A stretch of DNA of 64,000 bases from Bolinopsis microptera (taxonomy: Eukaryota; Ctenophora; Tentaculata; Lobata; Bolinopsidae): positions 3,254,001 through 3,318,000 of the forward strand of contig NC_087082.1 in NCBI RefSeq assembly GCF_026151205.1, written 5' to 3'. How positions within the stretch are numbered: position 1 is the first letter of the stretch; the number at the start of each line of letters is the position of its first letter. The notes beneath the pieces are model-generated. The model saw only the letters and a list, made by a program, of their open reading frames with translations. It did not search any database and was not told where the DNA came from. Positions 54,601 to 64,000 of the stretch are shown piece by piece. The translations under genes were made by a program, and so were the position numbers.

Positions 54601-56088
54601 ACAGCACACTCTTAATCCCTACCAAATCCACACTATCTCACAACATATCTTCCTAATCCATCCAACCACTAACTTACTACAAAAATCCTCAATCCAACAA
54701 ACCTCAACAATACCCCCCCATCAAAAAATATAACAATATAAAAACATAAAACCTCCACATAACAAACTAATCTTCCAAAAAATCTTCCCAATCCCCTTAA
54801 TAAACCCCCCCCTAAAATATAACAACTATCATTCCTCCAAATTACACTTATCAACATATATAAACCCAAATACATGCTTCTATATTCTTTCCTCACTTCA
54901 CCATCCTTACACCACTAACTTATTCAACCAAACTAACCAAAATCATCACACACTAACATCCAATAACACACTCACAAAACCTCCCCTTCTCACATTCAAT
55001 ATACTTACCTACCCATTCCTTTTTTATCCCTACTAAACTTTATACACTACCCCAAAAATAAAACAAAAATGAGTAGGAGGACTAAACTATTGCTCTCGAA
55101 TTGATTAACACCACCACACATACCCCTCTAGCCCACACATAAAAACAAAACATCAATTCCATCAAAATTTCTCATACATTCTATCTAAATATAAATAAAA
55201 ATCAGACAATAAAATTTCTAAAATAATTAAACACACCTGTCTTATTTTATAATTCATAATCTTAAAAAATTACTAAAAATCTACACCAAAACTATAATAT
55301 CTTCATCAAACCATTTTATCAACCAAACCACTCATAAAAATCTTCTATTATCCCCAATCAATTTAAATAATATAACTTTCCCCATAATCACTATAAATTT
55401 ACCTCTAACTACAACAAAATACTTTAATCTTAAAATAATAAATAACATTCATTGAAGAGAATTAATTTAATTATTCCTCTCTTTAGAATTTAATACACTA
55501 TACTTTACTACTCTCTTATAATACCCTATATACCTTCTTTTTTTGCTTTTTGTAACCAAAACCTTCAAAATACCTATAAACCCTACCCTACCTTATTGTT
55601 TGAATATAGATTTATCAAACTCTAAATTTAATCGCGCTCAACATTAACAAATTCGGTAAATCTTATACTACTTCCTCAACAACTCCATAAACCATCTTAT
55701 ACAAGATACAAACTACCACCATAAAATTAAACAATCCAAAACCTTATACCAATATATTTTTCGCCTAACCAATTATATCTGCGCTAAATATTCCCATTCA
55801 ATTTACATTCATTACATATATTCTTCAACCTCTTCTGTATTATTGAAAACTCTTTAACCCCAACTTATTCAAAAAAAAACGAACTTCACCAAATCACAAA
55901 CCTAACCAACAGAAAACTAACAAATTTAAAAACACTAACGAATAGGACATTTTCCACAAATCAGGTTCAAATTCTTTTACATTACCAAACTTATATCTCA
56001 CCCACAAAAATACTAAACTAAAACTAATCTCTCAAAACACCTATACAAACTCAAAACAACTCATCTTACTCCCCTTTCACAAATTGCT
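51655..56088. other. 4.4 kb block almost without G on the plus strand
   Basis: The plus strand is A+C+T only for long stretches. By hand count 51661-52380 has about 14 G in 720 bases; 54605-54875 has none in 271 bases; 51991-52174 has none in 184 bases. C stays common, so the loss is of G, with A in excess of T. Short islands of ordinary composition interrupt it at about 52432-52500, 52985-53330, 55070-55110, 55450-55490 and 55540-55660. There is no periodicity by eye and no credible ORF. On the minus strand it is G+T rich. Confidence 0.85.
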
Positions 56089-56286
56089 TCTTGTCGTGAA
56101 AAAATCACTATAGCTCTATCACAAAAGTCGCTAACCTTAAGTGTGGTTGTAGAGGTGATAGATTTTTAAATACGTTGGCGTTGTGTGTCCAAAAGATTCT
56201 TTCGACGTCTGATTGAGACGTCGTATGCAACGGACTAATTGAAAGATAAAGGCTAGTGAATTTTATATTAGGCCCCAAAAATAATT

Positions 56287-56535
56287 TTGGGTAAAATTGT
56301 AAAATTAAGATGTCCAAATTGTGTCTCTGGGAGCAATTTAAATTTAGTCGAGACGGACATTTTGTTTGAACACGGAAGTGTTTATCTATTTATTTTGGAG
56401 TTAAGGTGTAGGGTTTGTGCCGTTAAGCGACGTTTGACCATGAAAGATATAGGATTTGAGAGTATAGAAGTGTTGATTACTGAGGACCAGGGTAATATGT
56501 GTTATAAAGCATATAAATACAGATTTTGCGCATGA
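56287..56535 (+). CDS. Weak ORF with two CxxC pairs
   Basis: A frame without an ATG start reads KLRCPNCVSGSNLNLVE, then FILELRCRVCAVKRRL, and ends at TGA. Two C-x2-C knuckles about 35 residues apart could form a zinc ribbon, but C-poor sequence makes TGT/TGC codons common on this strand, so it may be chance. It begins about 200 bp right of the composition switch. Confidence 0.15.
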   Translation: MGKIVKLRCPNCVSGSNLNLVETDILFEHGSVYLFILELRCRVCAVKRRLTMKDIGFESIEVLITEDQGNMCYKAYKYRFCA

Positions 56536-59500
56536 CAGGCTGAGTCTGGCAGTAAGTGTTGATTGTTACATAGCATGTACGTGTATTGCGTCGGCGGTCG
56601 AGGCGCGTATATGCTTACTGGGTGCGCTTTCACATTTCCATGTGCTTTCGGATGCAGCTCGCTTGTTTCACATCACTGCAGCGAAAGGGCTTAGCTCTGG
56701 ATAGAGCAAGGGCCGCTCAGCATGTCATTCCGCGAATTTTTTATGTTTATAAATATATAGTGGGGGAGGGTAGTTGCAGGAAGAGGGCTATGGTATAGAG
56801 CTTTGATTGAGATGTGATCTTAATGTTGCTCTGTAAAGAAGATTTAGCAAGGAATGTATGTTTGCGCTGGGTCGGAAGCTAGGAAGAGCAATTAACGTCT
56901 AGTAATTCGTTTCTAATTTGACGAAATTATTGATTTGTATTTTCGTCGTACTATTTTTTATATTTGGTTTGGAATGGAATATTTTGAAAATTGTTAATGA
57001 TTTTGATAGTAAATGTTCTCTTTGCAGCTGGGTGGCAGTGGTGCATGCCTTTCTAAGAGGGGTTGTGTTGGTTTGCGATAACATAATTTATGGCTATTAG
57101 CAAGTGTGTATCGGATTGCGTAGACACACGTTGAGGGACTTCTTTAAATGGTGTTTGGTGAACTCGTAAAATGCATTGTTCATTAGGGAGGTAGGAGTAA
57201 CTCGGCAGGTTTTTGTAGTTACTAAATACGATAATTATGGGTTGTAGAAATTTGTAGTATATTGGATTTTTGCTTAAAGAAAATTTGTAGTAGTGATGCG
57301 AGGCAGCAGTGCGGGCTGTATTTGATTTTGGAGTCTCATAAGTGAATGACGATTAGGGTAGGAGTGAATAATATTTGGGCCGGAGTGTTTGCGAATTCTA
57401 TTATTATGATTATAGTGAGGTCGCCGGTAAGACGTGATTCAAAGAAAATGGGGCAAAAACAAAAGATGTTGTTGAGCAGTAAGTATTATATTGGTGATTT
57501 CGGATATGATTATTGTAAAGCATCATCATGGTTGCAGGTTATTGTAATGTGTGACTGTGAGATTCATGTGTTATAATTCTCTTAGATTCGCGGGGAAACT
57601 TTATGCACTGTAGAGCGTTTGATAACATTAGTTAAAAATTAGTACATTCGTCTTTACGTTATGAAAACGTAAGATTTATCGGAAAAGTCGTATAACTGAT
57701 ATCATATATAGTATAAATCTAACTTTGACTATTGATGATATGAATACACCTGTTCAGTGTTAATAAGTTGAGATCGTGGGTGTTATGTGAGATTCTTCAT
57801 ACTTCTCTTCCGCGTCGCGTCATCATTTTTCGTGTTGGAGAAGTAAAATTTGGTCAAGGTATTGGTATGCGGATAGGATGCAGTTTATTACATCATTTAT
57901 ATGCAGCGAAGGGGCACTAGAAATTTCGACGCGGGTATTAGAACGACACGGTTATTTATTATTTGGATAAAATAGAAACGTTGTTTAGATTTACGAATTG
58001 TGACATACTTTTCAATAGAGAGGGGGATCAAAAATAAAATCATCATTGATATGATTATAGTTAAGATATTAAATACTAAGGTAGAAGAGAGGAGAGTAGA
58101 TGAGATGAGATGTGAGTAATCGAACTCTTTTTCCCAGACACCTACGCGAATATTTACTGAAGATTTGAAAATATACCGCTTCTGTCATAGTTTATAAAAT
58201 GTCACTTTGAAAATGGTCAAGAGAGGAAAATTAACATTTTTAATTTTTCTCAAAAGTTGGAGGGGGTGATCTTTTAAAAGTTGATAATACGAGTGTAATG
58301 ATCGATTCAGCGATAAGTTATTATTATTTCATACAAGTTTATATGATGGATCTAAAGTCTCAAGCGAAGGTTGCCAGTTTGATTTGTGATGAAATAATGT
58401 GTTAATGTATTTAATTATGAAAAATCAAGAAATAGTTAGATTAAAGGAAAATCAAAGAATCAATTGTAATATGAATGTCAATAATAGCTGCTAAACTTAA
58501 ATTCATTTTGGGTTTGGAAGATTTTCTGTACAATTTATAAATGAGAATTAATCAACAAATATTAATTTTAAAATGCAATGAAATATTTAGTCAAACACGA
58601 TATTATATATTAAAATAGAAAATAAAATTCCAGACATTTTTCAAATATCGATTTCAATGCAGATTGGGTTGGAACAACGATTAAAAAAATGAAATCATAA
58701 ATAAGCATGTAAAGACTGATATATGAAACTACTATTTATTTATATTATCGAGTTTCGCGAAAGTTAATTTAGAGTGAAGTTTTTGTGTACTATGGAATTA
58801 GTTAATTAAACACATATGAGAGATCAGGCAATAATTCGCGCAAATCGGAATTATATAATGAGTATGTTTATATATGTGCTTTAGGATGTTTTTTTATTGA
58901 TTCGGTAGTGTATTTTAGTCTTTGTATTAGCAAAATCTAATCTGATTGATGATATTTGAAAAAATGTCCGTTATGATTTTTAGTTATTTATATGTTTTAA
59001 TATTTATGTGGTTGAAAATATTTCGATTCGTTTAGTTTAATATTTGGGTTGATAATTTCGATATAGAAGTTGTGTACGAAAAGTGGCTTCCCAAAACGTA
59101 AAGAGAGGATATGAAGTTTGTGCAAGGTATTTAATCCTCATTTCATATTTAATTGATTCTTTGAGGTTTTTGTTTAATCTAATATTTTTGATTTATATAT
59201 TTAACGAATTAATTTAGACGCAGTTATTTTATTTCAAAATAAACTGATACACTTCGGTTTAGACTGTAGATCATGATATAAATATTGTTAGAAGGGAAGA
59301 TTATAATAATGTTGATCGTGTACGTCGTTAGACTCGGTATTATCAGGTTTTTACTAGATAGGGGCGTGCCGACGTTTTTTTGAGAGAAATTTGTGTGTGT
59401 GGTTGTAGTGGAGATTTGTTTCTCTATGGACATTTTTAAAGTGGTCGTTTGAATTAGGAATCTATAGGTTTGAGAGAGATGAGTGGGAAATAGTATTTCA

Positions 59501-59718
59501 ATAGGTTATTAAGTATTCGGCTTTCGAAAATTAGGAGATCTTTGGTCTGTTTTTCACAAATCTCTTTCAGATAGTCTCACGGTCTGAAAGATGATTCTTT
59601 TTTCTGTACTTTATGATATTTAATTATCTTTGATGCAGTACTGCAGTATTAATTATGATGTTTTTGTCTTATTGTCCCTGTCAATGTGTAGGAGGGTTGT
59701 AGTCAATATTTCGTAAGA

Positions 59719-59931
59719 ATGGCACAACGGTGTTGCTATTTATTAAATAGTATTAATAACGTGTCGTTGTTTAATACCGGTTTCTTAAAATTAGAGTGGC
59801 TTGTTGATATGAATGATGAAGATAGAAACCGGTATTACACATACAATATGTGGAAAAGTTGCTGGATTGCAAACAACAAAATAACGAAACAAATAGTAAA
59901 ATTAGTTACGCAGTTTCGAAAAGTTATTTAA
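59719..59931 (+). CDS. Weak 70-codon ORF with ATG
   Basis: ATG 59719 opens MAQRCCYLLNSINNVSLF, then LEWLVDMNDEDRNRYYTY and SCWIANNKITKQIVKL, ending at TAA. Its composition is more protein-like than its neighbours. No domain, splice site or polyadenylation signal supports it. Confidence 0.17.
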   Translation: MAQRCCYLLNSINNVSLFNTGFLKLEWLVDMNDEDRNRYYTYNMWKSCWIANNKITKQIVKLVTQFRKVI

Positions 59932-60000
59932 ACACTGGAAACAGTGTAGTTATATCATAATATTCCAAGTTAGTAATACTTTTGTTATAGGTTAAGCGAT

Positions 60001-61259
60001 GTTTTTCGGAGTAAATTCTGGTCTTTATAAAGTTAAGAGTAAGTTTGTAATGTTACGCTAAATTGTGTTTCTGATTGGTGGATTACAGTGCGATTAAGTT
60101 CCGATCTGAAAGGTGTTTTTTATAAAACATGTCGTACAGCTCACACATTACAATAACCTGCAACCAAATGATGAGGCTAGAGAATGCTATCCAATCAGAT
60201 ATTATGTTCAGTCAAGCAACTCATTTGCGTATTATCAATTTTCATTTGTATCAGTCCTTTTTGGGGACTGGCTATTATTTATATTAGAGATTCGGCGGAA
60301 TGACAGGTGATCGCCAGCCGAGACCCAATAATATACGTGTGACCTAATTGATTTATAGTTCGGGGAAAAGTACATAATCGGCATGTTCGTGCGGGAAACG
60401 TGAGGAATTTATATAAAAAATCATTTCCAACAAAATTATAAACTTAATTTTTTGGTTAATAACTACCAGAGGTGGTTTAGATAGATGTCGGCGTCTTGGA
60501 TGTGGAACAAAACTATTTTACGAGTATCACGTTAACCGATTTATAGAAGCGTCTGTAATGTGTTCGTAGCGCGATGCGAAAATCTTGTACTGGCGCGAAA
60601 AAATTATGTTTATGCAACACCCACAGTTCGTTAGCGGTGGTGCCATTGACTGTTATGTAAGCAAAGTATGAAGTTAATAAAAAGTAGTGTATAGAGAACG
60701 AATTTTTCAAAATGATATTCAGGAACGACGACCGCGATCTAGAGCCCGCTCTCTCGGGCTTGACTGAAAATTATTACCAATCCAATCGAAATTCCGTCAA
60801 CTACGACATTACGTGAATTAATTTGTTTTGGAGGGTTTGACGCGCCGGCCATAGATTCTGCTATCGTAGTTACGAGAAGATATGGACAGGTTGATCGTAT
60901 CAATTGTCTAACAAAGCTCTGCTTGCAGTAGGTCTGGGGAAGGCTATTATGTTTATAACATAATACAGATATCGGCGGTAATGAGGCTGAGCGCGGCTAT
61001 GCTTACTTCAGAGTATGGAGTTGGTTGCGTGTTGTTGAACCAAGGCGCTTGAGTGGGCGAAAGACAGGTTGGTGAAAGCGGACCAGTAGAGTATAGCGGA
61101 GACGCCAGGGGATATAGTAATGGCTATGTGAATAAAGCATTACTGGGCGGCTAGCTTTATACGAAACTCTTTATTTATATGTTTAATGGAACATAAAAAT
61201 CTGGGGTCTTAGGACCAAAGATTCTTATTATCCAAAATTTCTTTATGGTTAACGTGGTC
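60001..61259. other. No recognisable gene
   Basis: CG-containing mixed sequence; only short ORFs. GATCTAGAGCCCGCTCTC near 60735 and ACGCGCCGGCC near 60840 are local GC-rich spots. Confidence 0.35.
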
Positions 61260-61345
61260 CTTAAGATTAACCGCGCAAGGAAACTACGGGTGGGGTATAT
61301 CTCAAAAGTAAAAATAGCTAGAATTGCGGTCATTCAAAAAATGTT
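61260..61345 (+). repeat. Diverged direct repeat, copy 1
   Basis: GGAAACTACGGGTGGGGTAT, TCTCAAAAGTAAAAATAGCTA and ATTCAAAAAATGTTT correspond to GGAAACTACGTTGGGTATAT, CTCCCAAGTAAAATAAATAG and CAACAAAATGTGT at 61925-62003. A second matching pair (GTAATTGATGTGAACACGCG against GTCAATGATGTGACGGCGCG) lies at 61534 and 62150, so the full units are about 650 bp and strongly diverged. Confidence 0.5.
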
Positions 61346-61924
61346 TACGTTACCTCTCTCGCGATCTCGCCGGCGCGCGCATACCCATAGCGCGACATTT
61401 GGAAGCTCTGATTTTCATACTAAATCAAAAAGTTTTTTCTCTCTCGCGCGCACGTCTCTCTTCACTCCTGATCAAGTTTTTTAAACTATGGAGTCATTGT
61501 TACCTGGTCTACTAGTTCAATGAGCGTTGGAAAGGTAATTGATGTGAACACGCGCACACGTGTGAAGAAACTTCTCAACTAGAGCAGCAGGGGTAAGGTT
61601 TTTGGGTTTGTGATAGAGCTGACGAGTTTATCGTACAGAAAATGCAGAAGAACGATTGAAGGGGGGTTGAGAAGTTTGGTGTGGTGAGGTAAGGGGGAGT
61701 TTTGCGATATAAGAATAATAATTCGGGGTAAATGATTAAAGTTTTTAAAAGTAGATTTGAGGGCTGAAAAGGATGCGTTTTTATACCATAGAAGTCCTTT
61801 CTGTTGGCAAAAATTTACTTTTTGATCTTTTAAAATTGAAATAGATCTTCGACTCTCGGCTGCGTCGACGTCCTCAGAGGGATTGTCAAAGTTAAGTTTT
61901 TAAACTGAACGGCAAATTATTTTT

Positions 61925-62003
61925 AACGCGCGTAGGTTGGAGGAAACTACGTTGGGTATATCTCCCAAGTAAAATAAATAGAATTCCGGTTTTCAACAAA
62001 ATG
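61925..62003 (+). repeat. Diverged direct repeat, copy 2
   Basis: Partner of 61260-61345. The divergence looks like many single-base indels as well as substitutions, which could be age or poor consensus quality. Confidence 0.5.
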
Positions 62004-62818
62004 TGTCTGTAAATTAAAGTTGGTCCCGGAGCAATTTGGGACAATTAGATTTTCAATTACCAACGTAGTTATGGGTATAAATTATAAGCTTTTAAACCTA
62101 CGAATTAATGTGTTTTTGTCATTGATATAGGCTCAATGCCAGCGTGCGAAGGTCAATGATGTGACGGCGCGACGCCAAACGTGTGTTGAAATTATATTAT
62201 CAGCAGTCGGGTACGTATTTGTTGTTATAAATGAAACCAAAGCGCATGCATTACTCTACCACTCTTACATTATTTACAGTTAATAACACGTAATCAGGTC
62301 TTAGTAGGCCTCTAGAAACCTAAACCTATATTGCTTACTAACTAAATCTTTAACAAAAGATATGCTGCAACCTAACTAACGATGAGTGATGAGGTGAGAT
62401 GTGTGATGTTCTTATCGGATAAAATCTTGCTGAGTGATTCTCTATATCTTTCAGGGGAGATTTTATATTTCAGGTGAGGTGATTCGGAATAGGTATAAAA
62501 ACCTGATAGCACGTATTGTTTCCTGAGGGGGCTTTAGAAAATCTCGATAACGCCTGATAGAGTTCTAAAGTACGCTGGTAAATCTTTCTGTAATACTTTT
62601 GGGCAGATAGATTCACTCGTTGATAATTTAGGCATAAATACCCCGTTCCCACCTCCAATAATTATAAAAACCGAAGCTATTACAATTGAACTTATCAATT
62701 TCGAACATAATATAATTTAAATCCAATATTTTAGCTTATTTGGTTCCTACGCTCGCATAGTAAATATAACTCATGAGTCGTAGTTGAATTTAATGTTTTA
62801 TATAGATAGAGAGAGAGA

Positions 62819-62942
62819 CCACCAAATTTTACTAGTCTATTCTAAACTTACGGGTTTCAGCCTGTGCTCTCTCTTCTCTCTCCACTATAATAGTAGATCC
62901 ATGGGTTGATCTCGAAAGGGCTATTTTAAAATTTGGTGGGAG
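62819..62942. repeat. Inverted repeat CCACCAAATTTTA / TAAAATTTGGTGG
   Basis: Thirteen-base arms (about 62819-62831 and 62927-62940) enclose about 95 bases that also contain GAGAGAGAGA opposite CTCTCTTCTCTCTC, so a longer imperfect stem is possible. Confidence 0.5.
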
Positions 62943-64000
62943 CGAAATAGTTGGGATACGGATGTTATTATATTAGTCATGTCAGATCGCTACAAATAAT
63001 TTGTATCCCGTGAAGCGCATTGTTAGTACGTCGTTCATTTGGATCGCGATTTTACCGCGCACTCGATCTGGCCAACCCCAATAAAACGTACGACGAAATC
63101 TAGCGTATAGCTCATGTGTCTTAAAGTTTGTTACCCCCCCCGTTTTGATTTGTTATTGCAGGACTATTGTATTGGTTTCAAACATTTCATACGTGAAATA
63201 AACATATTCTGTTAAACTAGATTTTTCATAATTCGAGGCAAAAGATAGTATAGACATTTTTTAGAATGAATTAAATAAAGTGTTTATATGCTTAGAGAGT
63301 AGTGTGACTAACATTATAATTCTATTTCGAATTCATCATATTAAATTGAGTCCTCGGGGCTTGAAGGATCGAGGGAATGTTGTTGCTTTTTTTTTCAACC
63401 GTCTCTATAGGGTGTCATTGTGTCAGTTGTTTGATCTCACTGAGAAGTACTTATTTAGAGTCTGCCCTCCCAGCCACACTCCCTACTAGCCTCGGACCTC
63501 CATAAGAAGCTCACTCCACTTAGATCATATGGCTATCTATCTCTGTAAGACATGAGAACCTGTAGACAATGTTCCATCTTCGCATATGACACCAAATATA
63601 TTTTGTGACTGGGAATCTAAAAAGGAGGCAAGCATAGGTGGGTAATTTCTCTTTTTAGCTAGGTGAATATTCCTACAAGCGAGCAAACTAACTTCATGGC
63701 AACATGTCTAATGCGGTTTCATTCACTTTAACCAGCATCGTCTCCCGATGAAATTTAATTCTGACTATATCATAACCACATTGATAATATCAAGAAAACA
63801 AGTGCATTTTACGTTTTGGGAGACGCTCATCGATGAAAAAGTAAAAGGGCAAGAAATAAAAAATCAATAGTGCGTACTTCAAGATGCAATAACTCTTGCG
63901 ATATGATTCAGAAATCTATAAACTCCTATAAATACCTATAATAATACATCAAAAATACATTAAATTTTATTTTCTCCAACCACTTAACCTTTATAAACCC
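62943..64000. other. No recognisable gene
   Basis: Mixed composition with AT-rich end. A 69-codon plus ORF at 63280-63489 has no support. Confidence 0.4.

Larger units (their letters stand above)
56089..60000. other. Opposite-skew block: G+T rich, C poor on the plus strand
   Basis: From about 56.09 kb the plus strand has clearly more G than C; for example 58861-58920 has about 13 G and 3 C. Remaining C is often in CG. The skew fades between about 60 and 62 kb. No promoter element was recognised at the switch point. Apart from the two weak ORFs listed separately I see no genes. Confidence 0.7.

Noticed and set aside
51655-56088. ORFs of 65-78 codons in the G-free block
   Set aside because: Loss of G removes TAG and TGA on the plus strand and changes codon use on the minus strand, so open frames are expected by composition.
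56089-64000. Integrated virus or bacterial DNA on account of higher CG and many small ORFs
   Set aside because: No recognisable viral or bacterial protein, no gene-dense layout, and the skew explains most open frames.
1-64000. tRNA and rRNA genes
   Set aside because: No cloverleaf A/B-box pair or rRNA-like segment was recognised by eye; a covariance-model scan would be needed to exclude them.

Overview
The window is nuclear DNA of an AT-rich, intron-bearing animal. The evidence is a spliced nucleolar RNA-processing gene with GT..AG introns, a spliced immunoglobulin-type membrane protein with signal peptide and transmembrane helix, an RTE/CR1-like LINE, Tc1/mariner-like and RAG1/Transib-like transposase fragments, foldback elements and satellite DNA. 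A non-bilaterian or other marine invertebrate fits best, but the sequence does not fix the phylum. All coordinates and counts were read by eye; no search was run.

Region 1-8.9 kb is a mosaic of broken elements and short exon-like pieces: a possible 3' end of a plus-strand gene at the edge, a BED-finger relic, a block duplicated at 3.85 and 7.8 kb, an ORF whose end matches the last catalytic block of RAG1/Transib transposases, a CxxC..CxxC zinc-ribbon exon, and two perfect hairpins. A near-perfect 1.37 kb palindrome (foldback element 1) lies at 9.1-10.5 kb. Region 10.9-16.6 kb holds small unassigned ORFs, a Tc1/mariner fragment and a frameshifted zinc-finger relic. Region 16.6-23.75 kb is built of local tandem duplications: a 715 bp unit (three copies, each with a 75-residue coiled-coil ORF), a 27 bp coding minisatellite, a 156 bp unit (five copies) and a 1316 bp unit (two copies).

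The main gene lies on the minus strand from 50,887 to 24,323. Sixteen exons could be placed by splice sites and continuous frame; they encode about 910 residues of an Rrp5/PDCD11 homologue (ten S1 RNA-binding repeats), a pre-rRNA processing factor. Its introns carry an antisense 5'-truncated LINE (25.8-28.35 kb), an opposite-strand three-exon Ig-like receptor gene (30.8-32.06 kb), and one 16 kb intron that holds foldback element 2 (34.3-37.0 kb) and a giant foldback of about 12.9 kb (37.2-50.1 kb) whose arms are head-to-head satellite arrays of a ~180-190 bp monomer. The expected N-terminal S1 repeats and C-terminal HAT half of Rrp5 were not found in the window.

Region 51.2-64 kb is anomalous. 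It starts with homopolymer-rich sequence, passes into about 4.4 kb almost lacking G on the plus strand, and flips sharply near 56.09 kb into several kb that are G+T rich and poor in C. No convincing gene was found there. Divergent germline transcription, a replication origin, strand-biased deamination or an assembly artefact could each explain it; this is the most unusual signal in the window.
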